Positions 48,601 to 62,446 of a stretch of DNA of 64,000 nt are shown piece after piece; position 1 is the stretch's first letter, and the number at the start of each line of letters is the position of its first letter. Below the pieces are notes generated by a model that was not told where the DNA came from, searched no databases, and was given only the letters and a program-made list of their open reading frames with translations. The position numbers were made by a program, and so were the translations under genes. The DNA comes from Hetaerina americana (Eukaryota; Arthropoda; Insecta; Odonata; Calopterygidae). The stretch spans positions 8,196,610 through 8,260,609 of the forward strand of contig JAKTNV010000014.1 of assembly GCA_022747635.1 (NCBI GenBank). Reading direction: 5' to 3'.

Positions 48601-51004
48601 ATATATACAAACAATAGGATTTTCTCGTGATACGTACGTAGTTGAGTTTTCAAGGAGTCTGAGCCCTACCTTGTTAGATAGAATAGCTTCGAATGCATGA
48701 AGATCACAAGTAATAATGTGGCCAACTGGATTATCATAATCCATACAAATTCATTAAACGCTCTTATTTATGGCGTATTGAAATAAAGAGTGACTCCATA
48801 TTTGCGAAATTAGACGATATTAGTTTTTTGGCCCCCGGTGGCGGTGTACCGTCTCCACCTACAAACGGGGGCTGTTCCTCGCTTGAATACATGTAGTTTT
48901 TCCTCCATTTAAAGTTTACAAGGGTATTTAAATTCTTCTGTTATGAACATCAAACACGTCAAAAAGTCCCACTTAGGGAATATTAAGGCTATTTTAAGAT
49001 CGATACTTAATAAATATATGAAATTACCTTCCTGCCATTGACATTTTGTTCATAAATGGAATACAAAACATGAGAAATAACGTTTAGCTTGAATTATTCC
49101 ATAAAGTTTTAATGTAGGATGATATATGTCAATGTTAAACAAATATTTAATCACCTTTGATGTGAAATAGAAACCATCTGGGACTACACACAAGACTGAT
49201 AATCATACAGACACTTCAGGCTCTCTTCCTCATAATCCGTCATTTCCGTATGTGAAAGCATTGCAGAGAAGAAACTCGTAGATTTCCTTTACACGGTCTT
49301 TGAGACAAGATGCTGCACTAATTAGTTCTGTATTCCCCTAAGGGAATCCAATAGCTACGATAAAGGGAGAATCGGCATTTCTTTATTATGCAACAATTCC
49401 ATGAATATTTCCGTAGCTCTGAAAATCTTACATGAGCCTAACTGTAATTCTTTGTCCTAAGCATCTGTCAAAGGGACGAATCAGTAGGAAAACAGTGGAT
49501 TATGTTTCATTTAAGATTTTCTTATGATTTCAACTCGTCATACGCGAATTTCATTGCGCCGGAAGCATATTTATTGTTCCGCTAAAGAATTCCAATTCAA
49601 ATATGATCATTTACTGCAGAAAACAGACTCGTACGATATTTAAAAAAAACAATACTTACCATTAATTTAATGAGTGATTCCGGGTGCTCGACTGAAACAT
49701 TTAGCGGGACGTATTCTGCCGACTGCTGGAGAAGGGGTCCATTTTTCAGCGAAGAATATAGTGAATCAGCAATGGAGAGCACTCTCTGAAATAAAAATAT
49801 TCTACGAAAATGATTTGACGCAGGGTATTATTATGAAGTATACTTACTTCATGTTCAGGCTTGCATAAATAAACAAGGATGCACTCTACGGGGCCACAAA
49901 ATTGACAAGGAGCCCATTAGCGCACAAATATAGAATGGAATTTAAAAAAAACCAATGGGAATACGGTAATCGCCCAAATAAAGGTTAAGCTGAATGAAAA
50001 TCCAAATAATGGGTATGTAAAGTCAATATATTAGCATCACCCTCCAACCCCGCTGCGCAGAGGGGACTTAAGCAGTCTGAATACCGACGAGAAGTGATTA
50101 ACAAGACTAGAAAAGGGACTAGTAGGGAGCGGAGTTTGGCAAGTAATATAAGGCGAGAGAGTAATATGTAACCTACTCAATGGGGCTTTATTTCAAAGTC
50201 TCTGGAAATGACATTTTCCAGGATTAAAAACATTGAAATTTTACACAGTTCACATCCGAGAACTCGACTAAGATCGAACACATCCTTCGTATATTAAAAT
50301 TGTCGTCTTGTGTAAATTTGTGCTGTTTTCCATTATATTTACACCGGTTTAGACCATCAGAATTTAAATGTGTTAAAATCATTGGTTATTATTTAGGAAG
50401 CTACTCGGGTCGGAGTAAATTTAAAAATGGAGGCACTTGCATCTACGTATGTTTGATATGGTATTTACTTCATATCTGTAAAATTTTCAAACATTGCTGT
50501 AATTGGAAAAAATGCTGAATTTTCAATCGCTCGAATACCAAAGCATTAATTGACTCTCGTCTATCGGTACAGATTCCCTGACTGAAATTTTTATACTTTT
50601 ATGCACACTCTCCGTTTGAAATGAGGTGATTCAATTTCTAAGAGCAAATTATATATACTCTAGGAATGTAGGATAGAAATAGGATAATTTTCACTGATGG
50701 GATTATCATCAAAGATACTTAAAACTTCATGGTCGAAGGAACTTCAAGTTCAAGTACTAACATAAGAATTCAACTATTTCGAAATGAGGATTTTTATAAG
50801 TAAATATCCATCTCCACCAAAGTTTATAGAAAGAGCGTTTTATTTTCACTACGAATAATTTTGTACTGACGAACATTACTTAATTACTGGCAATAGTCTG
50901 TACTAAAAAGTACGCTTGTACTTTCAAGCCCTGCATACCACGAAATAAAATATCTATAAATTCCTTACTTTATATGATCATAACTCATAATTAAATTCTG
51001 CATA
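48601..51004. other. No recognisable gene
   Basis: AT-rich non-coding sequence. A small GC-rich hairpin-like patch at 48832-48880 is unassigned. Confidence 0.5.
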
Positions 51005-51250
51005 CTTCCTTTTCCACCCTGCTTACCAGCATTCTCTCATCTACTGCTATCCTGGGTACCCCATTGTCTTTTTCAGTATCTCCTGCAACCACTTTTCCTT
51101 CCTTCTTCGGATGCCCCCCATCAACTCTCTCCCCCCCTAACACTCCCAAAACACTTTTCTTTTCCTTTCCATTTCACTTATTTCTATTCTACTCCCCATC
51201 CACATCTCAAAAGCCACGATTCTACTCATGCACTCTTGTTTCAGCGATCA
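51005..51250 (-). pseudogene. LINE C-terminal relic
   Basis: The minus strand reads RIVAFEMWMGSRIEISEMER and, across frameshifts, VFWEC and ELMGGIRRRKEKWLQEI. This parallels the relics at 6740 and 57610 (AFEMW...RRxxxI...ER...LMxxIxxRRxxWxGH). On the plus strand it appears as a pyrimidine-rich tract, so the plus-strand frame 51064-51333 is a shadow. Confidence 0.55.
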
Positions 51251-52459
51251 AATTTCCGATTCATTCAAAACTACGCCCTAAATTTAACTTTAAGTATAAA
51301 CTGAATATTTACTTATACTTTGACTTGGATTAATAATTAGTAACAATTATTCAAGTTTCTGATCGACGATCAAAAACCAGCATATCCATGCAAGCACATA
51401 TGGGTGTTAACTTTTCAGTTTAGTAATATGCCGGTAAGCAACCACTAGTTGACTCGGAAACATCCCCTTATTTAACAACTTCTGTCTGGTATAAAAGTAT
51501 ATCTCAGAGGATGCGAATAAAGGTTGCAGAAAAACACGTTACTTGCATGAGGTATATCCAAGATGTCAGAATAATCCTCAACTTAAAAAGCCTAAAGGTC
51601 CACATAATGGACCAATGGAAAATAAATATTGAATGGAATGAAATATTTCCTTATCGGTACAAAAGGGCATACTTTTTAAGTATTTTTTTATATTAAAAAA
51701 AAACTCCCTCCTTCTCACATCTTCAAAGTTCACATATTCAAAAGATGAGCAAAGCAGTTCATACAACCGTACTGCAAAGCACCAACTTAACATCTCAGCT
51801 CATCCAAAACCAGTGACCATAACTCTTTTCCAATGAAAAGAGTATATTTGTGGGATTTCATTGATAAATAATTTAGAGAGGCAACGACTCAAGCAGTTTT
51901 CATAACACAGCTTTCCACATCTGTTTGAATTATTATTGAGATATGGTGATTAGTGGTATGGTGAAGTACCTGTATGTGTTCTGAATTCTGATGCGAACGA
52001 GTTCTTTTTTGGGTTTGGCCTTTTTACATGATCACATCACTTTTATGTTGACTTCAATGATAGATCTCTTCTACCAGAATTATCACCTTTAAATTAAATC
52101 TTTTAAATTGAGTCCGAAGTGCATTTCTCCTGGGCTCTAATGCATGTCTTTTGACATACTTGCTTGAAAGAGATTTCCTTCTGTTAAATTCAATCCTACA
52201 TGCGAGCAACGCCTACAGTTGAAATTCACAACTTTCTGTGCATCACGCGCTCTCCGATATAATCCAAATGGAGGAAGGAACATGCATATACGATTAATCC
52301 CAACACGAGAGAGGAATCGAACGCACACGCTAATCCCTTTTAAAGTTTCCGAACGAACTCAGAGCGTCAGGTTTACGATAAATTTTCTGCGAGCGCGACC
52401 AATCCCATATCTGTGCAATGTGCGACCTTAAAAAAGATTAAATATGACCGCAGACCTGG
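51251..52459. other. No recognisable gene
   Basis: AT-rich non-coding sequence. Confidence 0.5.
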
Positions 52460-53620
52460 ATTCTCCACTTTTACGTTACGTGTGATCGCGAGGCGACGGC
52501 GCGGTGAAAATATTTTTGTAATTGTAGGGCATTAGAGCAGAAAGAACTGCGGAATGAGGGAGCGTTGGCTGTGCATTACAATCGAACGAAAAAGAAGCGG
52601 CAATGCAGCGAGAGGGGTAACAGGCAAGATCGGGGAGAGTGTGGGATAACGTGTAAAAAAATTCTCGTCGTGTGCTACGGTGCCCTCGGGACGGGGAGGG
52701 GAGTGGTCAGTCATGTACGCCCGTCTCGGGGAAAGCGAGGTCCGGCTCTTGGGGATGATGGCTCCGGCAAGCTGCGAAAACGGGGCGGACGGGTCGACGG
52801 TGCGGTCGGTGGTAGAATGGTTTTCGGTGATTATTGAAGGGGAATCATTTGGGATAGCCACCGCTGCTGCGGACGGACACGCCGGGGTTCTGGACTGGGA
52901 TATTGAGGAATGTTGTGAGCGAGATGTGGGAGGTTAAAAAGGGTTGAGAGTATGAGGGAGGGGGAGTTAGGGAGGCGCTACAGGGGGTGAGGTGAGGTGT
53001 GGGAGAGAGGGAACGAGTGGGGGGAAGCAGAGAAACATGGTCCGACGCTCAATTAGTAATTGGGGCGGAAATCAAACAGTTGGCGAGGGTTTGGTTGGAG
53101 TTTGGCCGCGAAATGAGGGCGATGGGGCGAATAGAGGCGAGTGAGGAAGAGGCAGAGATGATGTAGTTGTGGGGGAGGATGTTTGGTGTCGGTCATATGG
53201 GCGGAGGAGAGTAGAGGGTTTTTTGGGAAGGGTGGGGGCACGGTATGGAGAGTGTGGACTGGGGGCGTGAGTTCTGTGTACAGGTGAATTGGCCGGGCGA
53301 GGAAGGAAAGCAAGGAGGAGAGCGAGCGAGGGTGGGGGGAGGGTGGGAGGAAGGGTTGGGGGGACGAACCTGGAGGTGGAGATATGGAGGCTATCATCTC
53401 GTTCGAATCGGGCGGATCTCTCGGGCACAGACGAAATAAATCATTGAATTCAGCAAAACCATACGGAACGAAGAGGTAGGGAGGAAAGGATGGGAAATAA
53501 CTGACGACCGCTTCGCGTGCTGCCCCCTCGCTAATGAGTGGAAAACATTTCGGACGAAAACGAAAAAGATGGAGGGAGGGAAAGAGGGAGAGGCCTACGA
53601 GAATTTCGTAAATGATTCCT
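52460..53620. other. Second large GC-rich, G-biased island
   Basis: About 1.1 kb with high G+C, many CpGs in its first half (52480-52900) and a G-rich plus strand in the second half. Frames on both strands, such as 52680-52937 plus and 53053-53397 minus, follow from composition. It could be an internal promoter, an alternative first exon region, or a GC-rich repeat. No repeat copy was matched and no convincing ATG-donor pair was found. Confidence 0.35.
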
Positions 53621-54539
53621 GTCGTTCAAAATTCGATTTTTGTCGCTTTCAAAGAATAACAGCCGATTTCAAAACAATAAAGCAATTAAAATGTAAGAAA
53701 GAATCCTGATATTTTATATATTCAACGAAACCTGTATTCACCTGTGATGGGCCAACATCAAATTACAGTTATTATTACAATTACAACTATCTACAGTAAA
53801 TGCTTTAAAATTTAATTTAATTGCATAGGAAGATTAAACAGGGATTTTTAAAGTTTAAAAAAATTTGATATCAAAAACATTCATAACTCTTCCCACAATT
53901 TAGTCTTCCGATGGGATGTATTATGCCAGAAGTACTTTGCTTAAAGTAAGAGATTTTGTAGTTGAAACTTAATAATTTCAGTACTGGACTAGAAAATTTA
54001 GACAAATAAACGAATTAACTAAAACTTAGCTTTCCCGAAATATTTCATAGAGCAAAATAAACTATTGGCTAATGTTTTCTAAACTCAATCGTTAATTACC
54101 ACAATGTATTATCATTTTACAGTAAACTGTTGGCAGCACTATCAGAATTCAAAACTTAATTGAGAAAACGGAAAGCACTGGATAAATTTATATTAATCTG
54201 AGAAATACTCCTCTAAAGTTTCCGTCACAGCACCAAAAACATGCTGCAGTAGATAGTTTGCACTTCAAACATGACTTATGTTAATGCCTTTTGTAATACT
54301 AGATTAATCATTACTAAATTGTATTCAACACAATAAAAGGCAATGCGAAATGTGTCTTATGAATATAATCCATTAGAAAATCCATTCCTAATATACAATC
54401 CAATCCATTATTACGAATTCCAAAAAAATGATTAGTTGTATTTAAATGCATGCTCTTCCACTAACCTTATGTGTTTTGCTTTAATAACCCATTCAATCGG
54501 AATTACCTTATTAGTGCCCTGTTCATCTGTTTTTAAGTT
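53621..54539. other. No recognisable gene
   Basis: AT-rich non-coding sequence. Confidence 0.5.
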
Positions 54540-54955
54540 TCCCTTTCAGTCCCTCGTCCCTCTCCGCGGGGGCAAATTCCTGCTACCTGCAACGTTCAAC
54601 GTTGGGTCGCATTCCCTGCCTTTTAGAGACTCTTTGGGGGTAGAGTGTTTCGTGGTGCATTTTCATGTGGTGTTTCAATTTCTTGCTTGTTGTGTCCTGG
54701 CTTCCGTGTTGTAGGATGGCTTTCGTGCTGCATCATGGGGTGCAGTTTTTTAGTTGTTTTGCGGTATAGTATGTGTTTGCATGAGTATTGGATGAAGGGA
54801 TTTTTGCATGAGTGTGTGCGCTACTGTGGGTGTAATTTTCCGTGTTGTTTTTATTTTGGCATGTGGTATTTTTCCTTTTTACGGTTGGTGACCTAACACC
54901 CCCCGCCACACGCCTGTGCGGCGGCTTGCGGGGTATTATGTAGATGTAGATTCCT
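54540..54955 (+). repeat. LINE 3' UTR and tail
   Basis: A GT-rich stretch without homology that I recognise leads to ACCCCCCGCCACACGCC...GGCGGCTTGCGGGG, a stem-loop-like block, and then TATTATGTAGATGTAGAT. CCGCCACAC...GGCTTGCGGGGTAT followed by a GTAGAT tail is the kind of 3' end seen on abundant arthropod non-LTR retrotransposons. The Jockey/CR1-like relic at 16.7 kb could be the same family, but that link is inference. Confidence 0.5.
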
Positions 54956-55700
54956 AAATACTTTCATTAAAAACTATTGACTCAAAATGGTCCGAGGTTT
55001 TACGCCATCAACAGAACTTAGTCTATTTGTAAGGCGTTCCGTTCCTAGCGTCGTCGTGATTACGTACGGTCTTCAAATCGCAGCACTTGAAACACTCTAA
55101 ATTCTCCATGACAAAACAAACACTCACTGAGATGTATATGTTTCTCAATAGTGTAAGTCACTTGCTTAAAATGAGAAGAAATATAATCTGCAATCGACTT
55201 GTTTCTTGCTCAGCAATTACTTCGATATTTTGAGGCATTATTTTTCGTCAGCAAGTGAACAGAAAAGTTCCAAATTGTCGTAAAAATCCGTTAAATTAGT
55301 TGGAGCTTTATCTTTAACCATTATCTATTCAAAGTATGATTTTCAATATACAAGTTGGATGACATTTCGGCAAAAGTGGAGCGGAATATTTCGGGTATTT
55401 AGTTTATAATCCAGATGTAATCCGAAAATTTACTTTAGAAATACGTGAAACATCAAGTATACTAGTATCGCAAGAATTTACCCATATTTATGAGATCCTG
55501 GTATAATCAAAACACATAAAAATTCTATATTTAAGGGTAGTTAGTAATCATTTTGCGAATGGTACGCAGAAAATTCAGTCAAAGCAGTGTAAAAATCTAT
55601 TTTCATGAGTTTTTCAATCGGATAAAATCTAAAAATTGCCATTTGTAATAAATGGTCACGCATACTATCAGCTACTTAAAGTTTAAACACCAATTGATAT
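54956..55700. other. No recognisable gene
   Basis: AT-rich non-coding sequence. Confidence 0.5.
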
Positions 55701-55821
55701 TGAAAATAAACAACTAAGCTTTTCCTCATAGAAAGTTTTATACGTGGAAAAACCAAGTTGTTTATTTCAATTTCGACATGGAGATTTTCCACCAAGTCGC
55801 ACAAGAAACTGTTTTATTTAA
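55701..55821. repeat. Imperfect hairpin plus shared 3' motif
   Basis: TGAAAATAAACAACT (55701) pairs with AGTTGTTTATTTCA (55756-55769); the inner bases (CATAGAAAGTTTTATACGTGG) also pair partly. Directly after it, 55786-55820 repeats the motif found at 1297-1330. Family unknown. Confidence 0.55.
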
Positions 55822-57609
55822 TAACCATTTTTAATGTATTGCGATGGTTTTTTCTTTAATGGTTTCTTTGACACGGTTGGCTTATTTCAAATCGCCATTT
55901 ACGCAAGTCCTTGAGTTAGTTTTTATTCCATTACTAGAACCGAACATAAAGTGGTCAACGAGGCGAAAGGTAGATTTAAATGGCATTATAATTAACCATT
56001 GACTCATTGAACTTCATTTTTTCATCAGCTGATAGCCTAGTTTTACATTTTGAGTCTATATTTCACCATTTTCTATGAAGCAAATTTGTTTCAACATATC
56101 ATAAGACCCTTAATTCGCTAATTGCCAAATAATTTCTTATTATTCACTAAACATCGTTTTGATTAATAATTAGGAAGCAGCGTAGATGGATAATGGCTTT
56201 CAAGGAGCCTTTGTTCCTGTTTTCCATTCTAAAAAAATTTTTTCCACATGTTTAAAAATAATTAGAATATGTGACGCGTTTGCATTATTTTTTCTGTCAC
56301 GTAAACTAACTAATAATGACATAAGAGAAGGGAGAGAGAGGAAAATCAATGTACTGAATCCAGTTGATTGGTTCAACCGGAGCGTACAAACGAAGACAAT
56401 CAAATTTTCTCTCACACTATTTGTTTCATCAGTATCGGAATTTGACGTAAAATGTAATTCATTAAGTCCATGAAAACAAGAACCGTCAAAAGAAGAAGTT
56501 ATTACATCAAAATCTGAATTAGGGGCCAAAAAGAAGAGATTTCAAAAACACTTTTATCGAAGACTGAGAAGGGTTAAGAGAATTTCTTTCAAGGGAAACA
56601 AAAACCAGATGTTAAGTTATTATTAATTAATTTGAGTATTTTTTTAAATGAAGAATAAATTCTTAGATTAAACTGTTGAGTCAAAAAACTGCGTTTACTA
56701 GTGATCCATCTCAAGAAATGACTTTCACTTTGCTAACCGTCTTCTTTAGCCGTCCCCGTTGTCATCATATCGCTGGAGTATAATGTCATTTTCACCTGCC
56801 GTTAAGTTATCTACCATCTGAATGTTTTCAGCTACATAATTCTTCTTTCATCTTTCAATAGTATGAACTCTATCCAGTTTGTCCTCTTGATGAACGAAAT
56901 GTGTTCTCTCTTTCCCGCTGCTCATTTCCTATCTCATTAATAAGGCTGTTGTGGCATTACATGTTCTCCAGTCTTTTACAAAGCATGGTATTTTTAACTG
57001 TTTCATTAGTTATATTTCAATTACAACAGCGTGAACTATGGGTACATTTCATAGGATAACTATAACGTTTTGAATCCTAGCTATAAGAAAGCAGTCTTAA
57101 AAATTATTTCAAATTTAACGTAACTACATGAATATGTGAAAATAGTTTCTTCTTTCAGGTCTTGAAAATCTTATTAAAAAAACTTCTTTTATAAGGGATG
57201 TATTATGGATAACGGAATTATAGCAGTATCGGAAAATATTAAAAAACATTACAAAGGCAGAAAATTACGATGAAATGGATCTAAGTCAACTAAGTTCTTA
57301 GGTGAGAAAGCAGTAGACCAATCATCCTTTAATTTCAGTTAGTTTTCCCCAATCTTTCAATGGCAACAGATTCAATACTTCCCGAGAACTTTTGAGAATA
57401 GTCCTCACCACAAGGAAATATGTTCCATAGACATTTTTTAAATAACCTCAATTTTAGATGGAGGAACCGGATGTAGTTCGTCATCATCCCTCTCTCCAGT
57501 TGATTATCAATCTACAGGCGTCATAGGAAAACACTAGTCAAACCAGAAACAGTAATTGAAACGATACTTAAATCGACATTAACTAGCAGCAAATATTACT
57601 AGAATAGAC
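55822..57609. other. No recognisable gene
   Basis: AT-rich. The overlapping open frames at 56186-56529 on both strands have no recognisable domain or splice context. Confidence 0.45.
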
Positions 57610-57960
57610 TTATTAAACATTTTCATGAAAGTTACATTCAGAGTCTGCTTTTCTACGGATGTGAGAAATTGGCGATAGAAGCAATAGGAGTAGCATAAGG
57701 TTTGGAGGATATTTAAAATAGATGTAACGAAAGTGTGATGGAAAGAAAATGGAAAGACGGAGTAACAAAATCAGAATGACTTTCAAAGGTGAATGAGGAG
57801 GGAGCCAAATGGATGATGCTAACAAGAAGAGGAGGGGTAATTTTACTGGCTATACCCTGAGGCACGATATTATATTAAAGATTATTATAATTGGAAACAC
57901 GAAGGGAAAGAATTACAGCGATCTATGGTGAGCTCCAAGAAGGAATTAATGGAAAATGCC
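57610..57960 (+). pseudogene. LINE C-terminal relic
   Basis: Plus-strand blocks: SLLFYGCEKLAIEAIG, MERKWKDGVTKSE, LSKVNEEGAKWMMLTRRGG and, in a shifted frame, NFTGYTLRHDIILKIIIIGN followed by TKGK. The order matches the LINE C-terminal tail (LLYGxExW...IKWxDxVTNEEVLxxVNExxxLWxxLxRRRGxxIGHxLRHDxLLKxIIxGxxxGKR). Frameshifts and stops make it dead. The minus-strand frame 57613-57825 is its shadow. Confidence 0.75.
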
Positions 57961-58351
57961 AGTTCAGGGAGGAATGGGAGTCTGTAGAGATAGGCAGAGA
58001 ACATAAGTGTTTTGACTACATACCAACCCTCGGATTGATAATTCACGATGATGAGTCAATAATATTTTAAATCGTAAATAAGTCTTTTCACGGAGCATTC
58101 CGAAAGAGGCATGGGACAAGAGAGCTTTCAATACTTCGATTCAATCCAACTAGAATATTCACAAGAAAGACTCCATCGAGAAACTTTATGAGTACCAATT
58201 AAATTAAACGCTAAGGTAAATCACCAATTTATTTGCATGCATTTAAAAGAAACCATAAAAGGTTTTCATTGTCAACATGAACTGTAATGGCCAAATCATT
58301 GCCACAATACAGTTAAACACCTTAAACAAACTTTTTCACTATTTATATATT
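57961..58351. other. No recognisable gene
   Basis: May contain the remaining LINE 3' sequence; nothing firm. Confidence 0.35.
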
Positions 58352-58573
58352 TGCCCCGGTCCTGGTGGCGGTTAAGGTAAAGATCTTGCCTGCCAACCCA
58401 GAGGACGCGGGTTCGATTCCTGCTTAGATGCGTTTTCCCCCACCCAGGGCATGATTGCTCGTTATTGACTTCAATGTTACGTTTATGCTTAGGGTTATGT
58501 GGAAGAAGGGACTATCGTATTGTCTCTCCCAAATCTCGTTCCAATAAAAAAGACGTTAAATAAATAAATAAAA
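58352..58573 (+). repeat. tRNA-derived SINE, family B, full-length
   Basis: The tRNA-like head GGTCCTGGTGGCGGTTAAGG (A-box region) is followed by GGACGCGGGTTCGATTCCTG (intact B box GGTTCGATTCC). The body is about 110 bp (CACCCAGGGCATGATTGC; GGGACTATCGTATTGTCTC). The tail is GACGTTAAATAAATAAATAA. The head is shared with the degraded copy at 13618. Confidence 0.8.
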
Positions 58574-61500
58574 GGAATACGCACAAAAACGACATGAGTT
58601 TCAATTTTCAACGTACAACGAGTACTGGAGATTGATAAAACACGAAGTTCTTCAGAAATATTTCATGTTTATGAACTTACAGAAGAATTAGTAACAAGAA
58701 AGAGTCCTAAAAAGTTGCATATTGCGATTTTAATTCATTTGAAGAACTAAAAAAGTTTTACCAAAATAAAATAAAGACATAGAGTGAGGGTTCAGTAAAA
58801 TTTTTCCAACCCCCCAGTCAAAAAAAATAAACAAAAATTTTGCAATTTAGAAGCTCCAATGGATAAAATCTAACGTGGAGTTTAGAAAAAGAAATTTGAG
58901 TAATTCAAGCCCAAATAATTTTCCAATATTGCAATTGGCCAAAAATAAATTAGTACATTCCTCATTCCATTTAATTTTAGGCATGAGTAGTATTTATTGA
59001 AAGAATTGATTTCGGATTTTCGGTTTAATTAAAGATTGCCTCAAAATAAAAATAAATCAAGTTTTGTGAAAATAAAACGATTCAATTTTGAAAGGACGCT
59101 ACAAATACATTTATACACAAATTTTTACGTTTTCATTAAACAATTAAATATGCGTAGATTTGTATAAACATAGAACAATTTTATACTTTGACTCTATCTA
59201 CGAGAGAAAAATTAAATGTTTGTACAGAGATATGGAAAAGAGGAATTTCTGTGAGTAGATTTGCAAAAAGTTCCTAAAACAAAAGTCAGATGTCTTAAAA
59301 GATTAAAAAAATCTTTAAGAGCCATAAATAGTGAAGGAAAAACACGATTTGGAAGTGTCAACGCTTAAAAATACCTACATTTTAAAGCATAAAAAGATAA
59401 GTGCAATAGAAAAACGATAAATATTTTTACTACATTTTTCGTTAATACTATAAAATAACAACTTTAAGAGATGAACCCACCAAAAGCATTTGAGTGCACA
59501 CATTTCAGATAAGGTTTTTGATGTTATCAAACTCACTTGCATACATTACATTAGTTATCTCTGTCGCATTAAAGCAAAAAAATATAAAAGAGGAAGTCTC
59601 CGCTGACCTTCAGATAATTTCAAAACACACTTCCCTTAAGAATCAAATATACTGAAAACAAATAATTTTCAAAAGACCGTATTTGGATCAAAATCACTGA
59701 TACCTTGGCTTATTATGACCGTTCATCACCCCTCAATTGAATTTCTATAAACAGTAAAAGTAGGAGAGACGATGAAATTTTGATAAGAGTTTGGGAAATT
59801 TAGCAAATATTATAATCATAACAACGAGTTATTTCGACCGTGAGGTCGTAGTCAGAGCATACGATTTCCCAAGAGTAAACTTAGATACAAGCAAGGTAGC
59901 AGGCGATCAGTCGTAATTATCCTGCTATAATAGATATGCCCCAAAGCAAGGGTAATAAAACCTTGTAAGCAAGGGCAGAGAAACTCTGGCAAGCGAATCA
60001 ATCTTATCTGGCTTGCATTAATAAAGGTCTAAGTTAATCAACATAAACATTCCATTTTTCTTTTCCTAAATTAAGCTTATATTTTCCGCCCGATTTTCAC
60101 AATAATTTAACATTTGCGGTCGGGCAAAAGCTTCCCTTTTGCATACACCACCGTTACATCGCCCCATGATCTCATTTGTGTTCCCGGTTTACATTGGCCC
60201 GATTTGGATGTAGCTTTATAAAATGTGGTCAGGTGAGGAACTCATGGTTCCTCTGCGCTCTGTCGAACACAAAATTATTATGAAGATAAACAGTACGAGT
60301 ATTTCATTCAGAACCATTGACAAAAATCTTATTTGCAAGGACTAAATTAATGACCAATTCAATCATTTCCTAGACGATGCAACTTTAACGCGTAATTGTC
60401 ACTTGCTGTGAAATCTAGTCAAAATATTGACCATAGCTAACAACAGAAAGTGTTTCTACAAGTCGTGGTACCTTATTTAAAGCAATTTTCAGCAATTTCG
60501 TTTTAAAACAGATGATCGAAACAGCTAAACGAAACTATTTAAATAAAAAGATGATCGAAAATTGGAACGAACCCACTGCGCATTCGTCCATATATTTTCC
60601 CAACACATAAAAAGTGCATGGAATCGAGAAGAATATTCTTACTTTTTTCAAAATGTATGTAATATGCATTCTTAGGAAAATTTATGATAGAACGCTAACG
60701 GTAGGAAAGGAATACATCTCAACAAATTGCAGCTTTTGCTTATGAAGTCTGCCAAATGGAAAAGGTTTAAGCGTGTTAAGGGCAAGGGGTCCAATATATG
60801 ACAATATTTCCAACAATTAATTTAGTTATAATAATTTGATATATTTTAAGACTGAAACATCCAATAATATAATAATAATAAAAGTATATACCAAAATTTT
60901 AAGAAAAAAATTAATAATCAATGGACAATATTTCTATTTATTGGTTCATATGTACTGTTTTTCGCAATATATTAATATTACAGCGACATGGTTTACCAAA
61001 AACATAAACTCTACTGATTGTCATGGAGAATCTCTTCACGAAAGCAGTTTAAGGTGGTGAGGTATCTTTATTTTATTAATTATATCAGTCATCAAATTCC
61101 ATTCGCGAATGTTACTTTTTGGAATAGTGTGCGCATCGTAATGTGGATTTCTGTTTTAATTTTGAGGAAACGCGTCAATAAAGTCCTGTGTTACGGAATG
61201 AAAACCAAAATAATCATAAAGATGCGAAATGTGGAAAAAGGAATTAATTTTCCAAACCATGAAAATGAAACATTTCCAGAGTAACGGCTGAAACTGTGAA
61301 TTTTGTCTCAAAATTACTACATTTCCGTGACTCTTCCTAGCCCTTCAATCCATCATGAACCCACGGGTTCGAGATCATGGAAGAGCCCAAGGGGCATTAT
61401 TTCTCTGGCGCTAAGTATTGAGGAGCATCCATACATTTTATGATTTTTCTGCGCTTCAAAACTCCGGATTTCCGTTTAAAAACGGTGTTTACCTTCTGGT

Positions 61501-62364
61501 ATAATACTCTAGCTCCTCATAGTATCCATGTTCGGAACACAAGGATATATATATATATGACGAAAAATACCTCGAGCCTCCCGCGGTCTCCCCTGTGCTC
61601 GAATGCCTTTAAATGACCATTATACTTACTCGTAATCTGCCATCACGCGGCTGTGTCACTCGCAAACCTCCTGTTCACATGAGCCGAGGCATCCCCCCGG
61701 AAGCATCACGGGCACGAGGGATGGCGCAAATCCCACTCGATAACCAATTTAATCATTGATAATCACTGAAGCGTAGGGAGAGGTGGAAGTGTATCGTAGG
61801 ACAAAACCGCAGCGAAAACATTTTCCTATAAGCGGATCCCCACAACCATCCCTCTCTCACCGCCCCACTACCCACCATATTGCAAATTCCAGCCAACTGA
61901 AGGCCTTGCCGAAGGCTTCTGGCTCCTTCGCCTCCTCCCAATCTCCCTGAAGACTTTGCGTTCGCTTCCTTCAGCCCGTCCCCCAAATGCCATCGAGTCG
62001 GGGAAATGATTGCATCTTCTTCCACAGGCCTGATAATCTCATCTCCTTTCTGTCTGAGCGTGAAACCACTTTCCTTCTCGTCCCTATTATCTTAAGGAAT
62101 ACTAGTTCGACACCGTTCGCTCTCCGATACAATTTCACACTTGCATTCTAGGAAAATCCACTTATCTTTAAGTTGGCTGAAGTTGTGAGAGCTTTTATTT
62201 TACACTACAATGGTTATGACTCTTTTGAACGCAAATTGGGGCTTGGATGCGCGGAATAAGTCCGTGGTACTTCTATTAAATTAAAGTCATGAAAAAAATA
62301 CACACACACATTAACAAACATAAACAAATACAAATTTAGGCTGAGATTCCCAGATAGGCGGTGA

Positions 62365-62369
<5 letters not shown>
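58574..62369. other. No recognisable gene
   Basis: Mostly AT-rich. The patches at 60110-60260 and 61550-62070 are somewhat richer in G+C but show no coding similarity. A short TATATA run lies at 61546-61559. Confidence 0.45.
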
Positions 62370-62440
<71 letters not shown>

Positions 62441-62446
62441 TACATA
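62370..62446. repeat. (TA)n microsatellite
   Basis: About 75 bases of nearly uninterrupted TA followed by ATACATACACACACA. The Y/I frame across it is an artefact. Confidence 0.95.

Noticed and set aside
48832..48880. GC-rich block GCCCCCGGTGGCGGTGTACC as a tRNA-like SINE head
   Set aside because: No B box follows at the proper distance and no body or tail from the SINE families seen here.
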